Source: Rhodococcus_G sp042754225 (GTDB taxonomy: Bacteria > Actinomycetota > Actinomycetes > Mycobacteriales > Mycobacteriaceae). From it: 17,753 nucleotides of DNA. A model generated the notes under the pieces. It saw only the letters and a program-made list of their open reading frames with translations, searched no databases and was not told the DNA's origin. The stretch lies in assembly GCF_042754225.1 (NCBI RefSeq), contig NZ_JBHZAH010000104.1, positions 1 to 17,753 of the forward strand. The letters run 5' to 3'. The stretch's first letter is position 1; the number at the start of each line of letters is the position of its first letter. A program made the translations under genes and the position numbers. Shown piece after piece: positions 1 to 6,290 of this stretch.

Positions 1-125
1 CGCCCCCGCGCCGGGGGGGCCGGCCCGGTGCCGGGGGCGGGCCCGCCCCCCCGCCCCCCGGCCGGGCGGCCCCCCCCCGGGGTTTCCACCCCCCCCCCCG
101 GGGGGCGCCGGGCCGGCGTTCGTCC
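1..125. other. GC homopolymer-rich low-complexity end
   Basis: This stretch consists almost only of runs of C and G (up to about ten in a row) with very few A or T. It is unlike the rest of the window, which is GC-rich but not homopolymeric. Open frames across it would encode only Pro/Gly/Arg-rich junk. It lies just downstream of the lipase stop codon and ends at the window edge. I read it as a low-quality contig end or sequencing artefact rather than biology. A genuine GC-rich repeat cannot be excluded. Confidence 0.5.
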
Positions 126-142
126 CGTCGGCCGCGGCGCTG

Positions 143-1327
143 TCAGCTGCCGAACGACGGTGCGGGCGTCTTGCCGTCGAAGAGCGCCCGCACGAACGGC
201 ACCGTGTCGGCCAGGGACGCGGCCATGGTGCCGCTGTGGTCGGTCGGATAGGTCTTGAACGTCACCGGCTCCCCGTTGCGCGCGAGGGTGCTGCCGAGCA
301 GCAGCGTCGACGGCATGATGATGTCGGTGTCCTGGAGGCCCTGCCCGATGAAGAACGGCTTGTCGTACCCGGTTTCGGGGATACCCATGTACTCGGTGAG
401 CAGGCCGTGCACGTTCGGGATCGACGACAGCGGCTTGGCGAACAGCGAACCCAGTACGAGTCCGCGCACCGACTCCTCGAACGGACCGATGCACTCGGAC
501 TCGGCCTTCGCCATCCAGGCCTTGCCCTCGTCGTTCAGCAGCGACGGGATGTTCACCTCGGGGTGGGCGGCGTTCAGGCCGGCGAGAATGTACAGCGCGT
601 AGGCAGTCAGGCCCGCGGGCAGCCCGATCGGCGGCACCCCGGGTCCGGCGGGCGCGACGATATTCTCGATGTAGGCGGGAACGCCCGTGCCGACGGCGCC
701 GCGGTAATCGAGGGCGGGCCCACCGAATTCGGTGGCGTAGCGGGCGGTGGTGATCGCCGCGCCGCCGCCCTGCGACTGGCCGATCGTCACCCATGTGTTC
801 GACAGGGTCGGCTCGGCGCTGCGACCGGCCTTGACCATGTCGACGACGCTGTGTGCCTCCGCCTTGCCGTCCAGGTACGGCATGGTGCCCTCGGTGCCGA
901 GTCCGGCGTAGTCGCTGGCGACGATCGCGTAACCCTGTGCCAGCCACGTTCCCAGGTAGTCGAAGTCGCGGTCCCGGGCAGCCGGCCCCGCTACCGAGGG
1001 CGCGCAATCGTCGGCGAGGCCGACGGTCCCGTGCGCCCACGAGATCACGGGCCAGCCACCCGCGGGCGCCTGGCCGGCAGGCAGGAACACGGTGCCGGTG
1101 CTCCGCGCCGGTTGGCCGTTCGCGCCGACGGTCCAGTAGGTGAGCTTCTCGGCGTGCGCGGTGCCGGGGTACCAGAGGTTCTGCGGCAGCGGGGCGGTGT
1201 CGGTCACGGTGCCGGGCGCGGTGGAGTCCGGGGCGGCGAGCGCGGGCGCTGCACCGAGGACGGCGCCGCCGACGGCAAGGGCGAGACCGAGAATTCCGGC
1301 ACGAAGTCGGGTGGAGGGGCTCAACAC
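143..1327 (-). CDS. Secreted LIP-family lipase/esterase (alpha/beta hydrolase)
   Basis: This is a predicted exported lipase or esterase of the secretory lipase (LIP) family, acting on acyl esters outside the cytoplasm. From the GTG at 1327 it has about 394 residues. An n-region with two Arg and a hydrophobic core ending in APALAAP form a signal peptide of about 32 residues. The alpha/beta-hydrolase triad is readable: nucleophile Ser185 in GQSQGG, Asp333 in GLQDTD and His364 in TDHSG. There are two Cys (about 108 and 279) that could form a disulfide. The start is chosen because AGAAGGAG lies at 1337-1330. GTG at 1327 is only 2 nt from it and TTG at 1324 is 5 nt away, so either is possible. A GTG at 1372 would add 15 residues before the signal peptide and sits where transcription should begin, so it is less likely. 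The gene has its own promoter/operator. Substrate is unknown. Confidence 0.85.
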   Translation of the reverse strand: MLSPSTRLRAGILGLALAVGGAVLGAAPALAAPDSTAPGTVTDTAPLPQNLWYPGTAHAEKLTYWTVGANGQPARSTGTVFLPAGQAPAGGWPVISWAHGTVGLADDCAPSVAGPAARDRDFDYLGTWLAQGYAIVASDYAGLGTEGTMPYLDGKAEAHSVVDMVKAGRSAEPTLSNTWVTIGQSQGGGAAITTARYATEFGGPALDYRGAVGTGVPAYIENIVAPAGPGVPPIGLPAGLTAYALYILAGLNAAHPEVNIPSLLNDEGKAWMAKAESECIGPFEESVRGLVLGSLFAKPLSSIPNVHGLLTEYMGIPETGYDKPFFIGQGLQDTDIIMPSTLLLGSTLARNGEPVTFKTYPTDHSGTMAASLADTVPFVRALFDGKTPAPSFGS

Positions 1328-1378
1328 GGCTCCTTCTGCGAGACAGGTCGGTTCGCAAGCCGCGACCGGCACCGCGAG

Positions 1379-1406
1379 ATTATGGGTTGCTTGACCATCT
1401 GGTCAA
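1379..1406 (-). promoter_or_regulatory. Predicted promoter of the lipase gene
   Basis: Reading the minus strand, TTGACC (1406-1401) and CATAAT (1384-1379) resemble -35 and -10 hexamers and are 16 bp apart. Transcription would start near 1372, giving a leader of about 45 nt before the lipase start. The -35 box lies inside the last codons of the PHP gene and inside a 20-bp palindrome. This is prediction from consensus only. Confidence 0.5.
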
Positions 1407-1408
1407 GC
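1389..1408. promoter_or_regulatory. Palindromic operator GCTTGACCATCTGGTCAAGC
   Basis: This is a perfect inverted repeat with 9-bp arms around a 2-bp centre. It covers the predicted -35 box and half of the spacer of the lipase promoter, a position where a bound dimer would block RNA polymerase. The size and symmetry fit a TetR-family type site, but no regulator gene is present in the window. It also contains the TGA stop of the PHP gene. A 2-nt loop makes it a poor terminator hairpin, so an operator is preferred. Confidence 0.55.
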
Positions 1409-2431
1409 TTCTCTTCCTGCCGTCCAGGACAGGAGATCGTCGACCGGCCACGTGTTGACGATCCGATCGGCAGCGACGCCGCAAGACTGTGCCCGCTCGC
1501 AGCCGTAACCCTGGAAGTCGAGCTGTCCGGGGGCGTGCGCGTCGGTGTCGATCGAGAACAGACAGCCGCGCTCGAGCGCGAGGCGGATCAGCCGCGACGG
1601 CGGATCACGGCGTTCCGGACGGCTGTTGATCTCCACCGCGGTGCCGAACTGCTTGCACGCCTCGAACACGACCTCCGCGTTGAACGCCGACTCGCGACGG
1701 GTGCCCCGACCGCCCTCGACGAGCCGGCCGGTGCAGTGCCCGAGCACGTCGACGAGCGGATTCGCGACTGCGCGCACCATCCGCCGGGTCATCGCGTCGG
1801 GCTCCATCGCAAGTTTGGAATGCACACTGGCAACGACGATGTCGAGCTCGGCGAGCAGGTCCGGCTCCTGGTCCAGGGTGCCGTCATCGAGGATGTCGAC
1901 CTCGATTCCGCTGAGGATGCGGAACGGCGCGAGCTCCGAGTTCAGCTCCGCGACCACGTCGAGCTGACGACGCAGGCGCTGCGCGGACAATCCGTTCGCG
2001 ACCGTCAGACGTGGCGAATGGTCGGTCAGTGCGCAGTACTCGTGCCCGATCAACGCAGCCCGCCGCATCATCTCCTCGATCGGGCTGCCGCCGTCCGACC
2101 AGTCCGAATGGGTGTGCAGGTCCCCGCGCAACGCGGCCAGCAGCTCGCGGCCACCCTCGCCGATCTTCTGGGCCTTCGACTTGACCTCGGTCAGGTAGTC
2201 GGGCACCCGGCCCGCCCAGGCTTGCGCGATGACAGCCGCGGTCTTGGGCCCGACACCGCTGAGCGCGGTCCAGGTGTCGGTCCGACCGAGGCGGTCGCGC
2301 TGCTCCGGCGACAGGACCTCGACGACCTCGGCGGCACGCCGGTACGCCTTGACCCGGTGTGTCTCGGCGCGGGCGCGTTCGAGCCAGAAGGCGATCTCGC
2401 GCAACGCCTCGACCGGGTCCATGACCTCCAT
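1403..2431 (-). CDS. HhH + PHP-domain phosphoesterase (PolX-like, no polymerase palm)
   Basis: The protein has 342 residues. Residues 1-100 resemble the helical 8-kDa/helix-hairpin-helix region of family X DNA polymerases, with LSGVGPKTAAVIAQ at 58-70. Residues 103-342 form a PHP metallo-phosphoesterase domain. Metal-site residues are visible: H106 and H108 (DLHTHSD), D113, H138 (TDHS), E177 (GIEVD), H204 (SVHS), H232 (LGHC), and D297 and H299 (DTDAH). Bacterial PolX carries a polymerase palm between these two parts; here that segment is absent, so the protein should hydrolyse phosphoesters, perhaps at DNA ends, and not polymerise. That role is inference. ATGs at 2431 and 2422 are both possible and neither has a well-spaced ribosome binding site. 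It lies 38 bp downstream of the membrane esterase on the same strand and may be cotranscribed. Its stop codon lies within the lipase operator. Confidence 0.85.
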   Translation of the reverse strand: MEVMDPVEALREIAFWLERARAETHRVKAYRRAAEVVEVLSPEQRDRLGRTDTWTALSGVGPKTAAVIAQAWAGRVPDYLTEVKSKAQKIGEGGRELLAALRGDLHTHSDWSDGGSPIEEMMRRAALIGHEYCALTDHSPRLTVANGLSAQRLRRQLDVVAELNSELAPFRILSGIEVDILDDGTLDQEPDLLAELDIVVASVHSKLAMEPDAMTRRMVRAVANPLVDVLGHCTGRLVEGGRGTRRESAFNAEVVFEACKQFGTAVEINSRPERRDPPSRLIRLALERGCLFSIDTDAHAPGQLDFQGYGCERAQSCGVAADRIVNTWPVDDLLSWTAGREA

Positions 2432-2456
2432 CCTGGGTCATCCGCGGACGCCGGTC

Positions 2457-2469
2457 CACCTGTCAGGTG
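2457..2469. repeat. Short inverted repeat CACCTGTCAGGTG
   Basis: This is a 6-1-6 perfect inverted repeat in the 38-bp gap, abutting the stop codon of the membrane esterase and upstream of the PHP gene. It could be a small hairpin (4-bp stem, 5-nt loop) or a protein site. The short length means chance is a real possibility. Confidence 0.2.
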
Positions 2470-3843
2470 CTACGACTCGAGCAGGCCGGTCCGCCGGGCG
2501 AGCCAGTCCAGCTCGCCGGCCAGTCCGGGGACCCACACCTGCCCACTGTGGCCGCCGGGCAACTCGTAGTACCGCACGTCCATGCCCGCCGCGCGCGCCG
2601 CGTCGTACATCCGCCGCTGCTGCGGTCGGTACTCGTCGTCCTCGGCGCCGACCACGAACACCCCGGACACCCCGGTGCGCGAGTGCCGCGTGAGCACCTC
2701 GCGGGCGCTGACGGCGGCGAACGCGGACTCGTCGCCGCCGAAGGTCGCGGCGACGGTGGCGGCGTGGTCGCCGAGCGACGGCTCGTCCTGTCCGGACATG
2801 TCCAGGAACGTCGGGTACACGTCGGGATGATTGGTGGCCAACTGGACCGCGCAGGTTCCGCCGTAGGAGTACCCGCCGATCGCCCGGGCCTGCGGGGCGA
2901 CATCGACCTGCAGGTGGCTCGCGACCCAGGCGGGGACGTCGACGGCCAGGTAAGTGTCCACGTTCCCCAAACGCGAGTCCAGGCACAGCGGAACGGCATC
3001 GGTGGCACCGAGGGCGTCCGGAACCACCACGACCGGGGCCAGTCCGTCGTGTTCCGCGGCGAACGCGGTCGCGGTCTCCGCGAGACCGTTGCCCAGCCAG
3101 TCGTCGGGCGCGCCGGGATTGCCCGCGACCAGCACCAACACCGGGAGCAACGGCCGGGGCGCGTCGAGGTACGCGGGCGGCAGGTAGACCAGCGCCTGAC
3201 GCGCGGCGAATCCCGACACCGTGCCGGGAATGTCGGCGTGCGTGAGCATCCCGTCAGGGGTGCGTCGGACCGGGGGTTGCCACGTCGAGGCGGTCGGCGA
3301 GCCGGTCTGCACGCGCGACTGCGAGCCGGGAACCTCGTCGAAGTCGGCCAGCCGCGCGGTCGGCGGGGCCCGATGCCCGGCCAGCGCCCCGAGGGTCGGA
3401 TACCGTCCGACGTCCCTGTTCACGACGCCTGCCGCGGACACGCAGAGCGCGATCGCCGCGAGCACCGCCGCGATCGCCCGGCGGCGGCCCGATCCGCGAG
3501 CCACCACGGCCACCGCGACGAACACCGCCACCAACGCCACCGACACCACCAGGGCGGCGCCCCCCGACACCTGCACCGGCAGGGGACGGTACGCAGCCCA
3601 CAGCACGACCGCCGACCCGACGGCTGCGGCACAACCGGCGCCCGCGACAACCGCGACTGCCCGCAGCGACAGCCGGCCGACCGCGGCGGCCAGGCCGAGC
3701 ACACCGAGCGCGCCGATCACCACCATCGCCGCGACCGCCCACCTGCCGGTGACCGACAGGTGCGATGCGGAGATCAGGAGGTGGTGGACGGACGACACGG
3801 GGTCAGTATCTCGGGCCGACCCGCGGCGCGCCCAATCGGACAC
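2470..3843 (-). CDS. Four-helix membrane protein with C-terminal esterase-D domain
   Basis: The protein has about 457 residues from the GTG at 3843. Four hydrophobic segments (roughly 34-56, 63-84, 94-116 and 122-140) anchor it in the membrane. An esterase-D/mycolyltransferase-like alpha/beta-hydrolase domain follows from about residue 195. The nucleophile elbow is GGYSYGG with Ser326, and His432 lies in GGHSGQVW. The acid is probably in GAEDDEY (401-403). The esterase-D family includes corynebacterial mycolyltransferases of the antigen 85 type, so action on cell-envelope acyl esters is plausible. No substrate can be read from sequence. The start is uncertain: GTG at 3843 lies 18 bp after the stop of the upstream propeller gene with only a weak GAGG well upstream. 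GTG at 3798 would drop 15 residues without touching the helices. It probably forms a transcription unit with the upstream propeller gene and perhaps the PHP gene downstream. Confidence 0.8.
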   Translation of the reverse strand: MSDWARRGSARDTDPVSSVHHLLISASHLSVTGRWAVAAMVVIGALGVLGLAAAVGRLSLRAVAVVAGAGCAAAVGSAVVLWAAYRPLPVQVSGGAALVVSVALVAVFVAVAVVARGSGRRRAIAAVLAAIALCVSAAGVVNRDVGRYPTLGALAGHRAPPTARLADFDEVPGSQSRVQTGSPTASTWQPPVRRTPDGMLTHADIPGTVSGFAARQALVYLPPAYLDAPRPLLPVLVLVAGNPGAPDDWLGNGLAETATAFAAEHDGLAPVVVVPDALGATDAVPLCLDSRLGNVDTYLAVDVPAWVASHLQVDVAPQARAIGGYSYGGTCAVQLATNHPDVYPTFLDMSGQDEPSLGDHAATVAATFGGDESAFAAVSAREVLTRHSRTGVSGVFVVGAEDDEYRPQQRRMYDAARAAGMDVRYYELPGGHSGQVWVPGLAGELDWLARRTGLLES

Positions 3844-3861
3844 CGCCCGCGGACACCTCGA

Positions 3862-4947
3862 TCAGGCGTTCGCCCGCCGCGTGCCGGACCAGAGCGCGGC
3901 CCCGCCCGCGACGGCCGCCAGTCCGGCGCCGGCGGCCAGCGCGATCCCCCGGCCGCCGGTACTCGCGGCGCCCGACTCCGCCGGCAGCTGGACGAGTCCG
4001 GTTGCGCCGCGAAGGATCTCGATCGCCGGCAGCGGCCCGCCATTGGCCTCGGAGGCGCTGAGCAGGTCCCCGTTCGGGGTGAACGCGATCGCCTCGCCCT
4101 GCGGCTGGTTCGGCATCGGGACCCGGATCGGCGCGGTGCCGGTCAGCGCCGCCGCGATGTCGCCGTCCGGCGCCGGGTACAGGTAGACGTCGGTGTACGT
4201 GCGCACCGCGACGACCCTGCCGTCGGCGCTGACCGCGCCGCCGGTGATCAGGATCGACCCGGCGACCGGCATCGGGCTGCCCGGGGTGTCGGTCGGCGCG
4301 TAGGCGATCTGCCCGATGCGCTGCAACGGCGCCGGGCCCGGACCGAGCTGGTCAAGGGTGGCGTCGTTCGCCGGCCGGTAGATGCCGCTGGCCGCGAGGA
4401 CCTCCTTGGTGACGATCACCGGGCGGCCGTCGCGGCCGACCAGCAGCGTCTCCGCGTCGTGCGGGCCGTCCGGGTAGGTGAGCAGGTGCATCGCACCGGC
4501 GCCGGTGGCGGGGTCCAGGCCGGTCAGCGACACCTGCTGCCGGACCCTGCTGTTGTCGCCGGTGTCCGAGAGCCAGAGCCGATCGCCGAACATCGCCATG
4601 TCCTCGACGTCGACAGGGGTCGGCGGCACCGGCACCGTTCCGGTGACCTGGCACCGACCGTCGAGCACCCAGACCCGGTCGTCGGTTCCGCTGTCGCCGA
4701 TCGCGTACATCTCGTCGCCGGTGGACACCAGTCCGGATATCTCGGCGAGTCCGGGATCGGTTGGGGTGCAGAGAGTCTCGAAGCGGGCATCGGACACCTG
4801 TGAGCCCGTCGAGGAACCGGCCGAGCCGGTGGACCCGCTAGACCCGGGCGCCGCGCCGGCCGGGGCCACGGTCACCACCGCCGAACCAACCATCGCCAGT
4901 GCAAGTACCGCCAGCCGGTTACGCATCGACGCGCCCGGTTCCGTCAT
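3862..4947 (-). CDS. Secreted, C-terminally anchored beta-propeller-like protein, copy 1
   Basis: I do not recognise a named gene. From the ATG at 4947 the protein has about 361 residues. It has a signal peptide with Arg-Asn-Arg before a hydrophobic core ending APAGAAP, a Ser/Gly/Thr-rich linker, then an extracytoplasmic domain. Near its C-terminus it has one hydrophobic helix followed by GTRRANA, a stop-transfer pattern that would leave the domain outside the cell. The body carries short repeated blade-like motifs: YAIGDSG, DVEDMA, LWLSDTGDN, YPDGPHDAE, QGEAIAF and LLSASEANGG. These resemble six-bladed propeller or phytase-like esterase proteins; a catalytic role is unproven. The start is chosen because AGGA lies 6 nt before it; the ATG at 4953 has no space for a ribosome binding site. 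The upstream open frame is a remnant of hflX read in another frame. It is a paralogue of the protein at 6291-7325. Confidence 0.8.
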   Translation of the reverse strand: MTEPGASMRNRLAVLALAMVGSAVVTVAPAGAAPGSSGSTGSAGSSTGSQVSDARFETLCTPTDPGLAEISGLVSTGDEMYAIGDSGTDDRVWVLDGRCQVTGTVPVPPTPVDVEDMAMFGDRLWLSDTGDNSRVRQQVSLTGLDPATGAGAMHLLTYPDGPHDAETLLVGRDGRPVIVTKEVLAASGIYRPANDATLDQLGPGPAPLQRIGQIAYAPTDTPGSPMPVAGSILITGGAVSADGRVVAVRTYTDVYLYPAPDGDIAAALTGTAPIRVPMPNQPQGEAIAFTPNGDLLSASEANGGPLPAIEILRGATGLVQLPAESGAASTGGRGIALAAGAGLAAVAGGAALWSGTRRANA

Positions 4948-4963
4948 GTCCATTCCTGTCCGG

Positions 4964-5113
4964 TCAGGCGCTGTGTCGGTACTCCTGGAGTGCGGAGGCC
5001 AGCGCCTCCGGCACCTTCGCGCGGACCAGTGTGCCCTCCGGCTCGTGCGAAGACCCGAGAATTCGCCCATCTGCGTGAATTCGGGCAACCAGGTCACCAG
5101 GGGTACGGGACCA
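4964..5113 (-). pseudogene. hflX 3'-end fragment (duplication relic)
   Basis: This segment aligns base for base, with few differences, to the 3' end of the intact hflX (7339-7488). Read on the minus strand it encodes the last 44 residues of HflX, from GDLVARIHADGRILGSSHEP to EYRHSA, and ends in TGA where hflX has TAG. Changes in the last codons are conservative (LRDYRHSA to LQEYRHSA). Just upstream the match is broken by a 2-base deletion and fades beyond about 5113-5122. It has no start and is not a gene. Its position just before propeller copy 1 matches the position of the real hflX end just before copy 2. Confidence 0.9.
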
Positions 5114-5124
5114 GTGCGGTCAGC

Positions 5125-5139
5125 CCCGCCTCCGGCGGG
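5125..5139 (-). terminator. Small hairpin after fabH-like gene
   Basis: CCCGCC-TCC-GGCGGG forms a perfect 6-bp, all-GC stem with a 3-nt loop directly after the TGA of the ketoacyl synthase gene. No U-tract follows. This is compatible with the short tail-less terminators proposed for actinomycetes. It could separate the synthase transcript from propeller copy 1, but it is too short to be certain. Confidence 0.35.
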
Positions 5140-6198
5140 TCAGAAGCTCGTCTCCACGGGCACGGGCGGCAACGTGACGACCTGACCGGCGTAGCTCAGT
5201 CCGGCGCCGAAGCCGAGCAGCAGGGCGAGCTGCCCGCCCTTCGCTTTGCCCGACACCAGCATCTCTTCCATCGCAAGGGGAATCGACGCGGCGGACGTGT
5301 TCCCGGTGTTCTCGATGTCGTTTGCGACCGGCACGTCGTCCCCGAGGCCCAGGTTCTTCTTCATGAGATCGTTGATCCGGGCGTTGGCCTGGTGCGGCAC
5401 GAACACCTCGATGTCCTCGATCGCGACGCCGGACTCCGACAGGATGCTGCCGAGGGCCTTGGGCAGGGTGATCGCCGCCCACCGGAACACCCGGGGGCCT
5501 TCCATCGACACCACCATGCGGCCGACCTCCTCCCCGTCCGGGCCCTCGCCCTGCAGGGCCTGCGCCCGGTCCATGTACGCGGGGATGTCGTAGTTCTGGC
5601 TGATGGCGGAGGAGTTCTCGCCGTCGCTGCCCCACACCGTCGGCGAGATGCCGTTCCGCTCGCTGGGGCCGACCACCACCGCGCCCGCGCCGTCACCGAA
5701 GATGAAGGCGGTGTTGCGATCGGTCGGTTCCATCACCACGGACATGGTTTCGACACCGATGACGAGGACGTACTTGGCGGAACCGGACCGGATCATGTCG
5801 GTGGCCACGCCGAGGCCGTAGCCGAAGCCGCCGCAGCCGGAGGCGAGGTCGAACGCCGCGATGCCGTTGATGCCCAGTTCGTGCGCCACCTGCGGGGCGC
5901 CGTGCGGAATCTTCGTCTTCCAGCTTCCGGTGGCGAGGACGAGCGCGCCGATCTGCTCCTTGTCGATGCCGCTGTTGCGGATCGCACGCTCGGCCGCGGC
6001 CACGGCCATCGACTTCGCGGTCTCGTCCCCGCTGATCCAACGGCGGTTGCGGATCCCGCTGCGCTCGTAGATCCACTCGTCCGACGAGTCGAGGACCTCG
6101 CACACCTCGGCGTTGCTGACGATCCGCTCGGGCCGGTAGGCACCGATACCGAGCAGCGACACGTTCTCGTGCCCCTTCTTGACCGCAATGTTGAACAT
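5140..6198 (-). CDS. Beta-ketoacyl-ACP synthase III family (FabH-like)
   Basis: The protein has 352 residues, slightly longer than the usual 310-340 for FabH. It condenses an acyl-CoA primer with a malonyl thioester, the first step of type II fatty acid elongation, or a related Claisen condensation. The Cys-His-Asn triad is complete: Cys122 in DLASGCGGF, His269 in VPHQANARI and Asn300 in NTGNTSAAS. The C-terminal LLGFGAGLSYAGQVV is also typical. ATG at 6198 is preceded by AAGGG at 9 nt. The gene lies 92 bp after propeller copy 2 and upstream of the hflX relic and copy 1. It is therefore flanked by two envelope-protein genes rather than by other fatty-acid synthesis genes. It may prime FAS-II/mycolate elongation or serve a dedicated lipid product. 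An insertion in the middle (about 200-230) differs from E. coli FabH. I avoid the symbol fabH because the housekeeping copy may be elsewhere. Confidence 0.88.
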   Translation of the reverse strand: MFNIAVKKGHENVSLLGIGAYRPERIVSNAEVCEVLDSSDEWIYERSGIRNRRWISGDETAKSMAVAAAERAIRNSGIDKEQIGALVLATGSWKTKIPHGAPQVAHELGINGIAAFDLASGCGGFGYGLGVATDMIRSGSAKYVLVIGVETMSVVMEPTDRNTAFIFGDGAGAVVVGPSERNGISPTVWGSDGENSSAISQNYDIPAYMDRAQALQGEGPDGEEVGRMVVSMEGPRVFRWAAITLPKALGSILSESGVAIEDIEVFVPHQANARINDLMKKNLGLGDDVPVANDIENTGNTSAASIPLAMEEMLVSGKAKGGQLALLLGFGAGLSYAGQVVTLPPVPVETSF

Positions 6199-6290
6199 TG
6201 ATGCTTGCCCTTCGCCGCTGTGAGAGGTGTCCGCGTCCTGTCGACGTGTGAATCGGGGTGGAGCCTACCGATCCGAACCCCGACACCTGT

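Noticed and set aside
236..2569. Long plus-strand open frame of 777 codons
   Set aside because: It runs antisense through the lipase and PHP genes, which have recognisable motifs. Long antisense frames are expected in 70% GC DNA.
2467..4803. Long plus-strand open frame of 778 codons
   Set aside because: It is antisense to the membrane esterase and propeller copy 1 and has an Arg/Gly/Asp-rich composition with no domain pattern.
4948..5097. N-terminal extension of propeller copy 1 (MTWLPEFTQMGEF...)
   Set aside because: It is the hflX relic read in another frame. A ribosome binding site and ATG at 4947 with a signal peptide mark the real start, and the similar leader in copy 2 is also hflX sequence out of frame.
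6250..6290. Hairpin TCGGGGT...ACCCCGA between propeller copy 2 and the FabH-like gene
   Set aside because: It has 7-bp arms with a loop of about 17 nt and no U-tract, too weak to call a terminator or operator.
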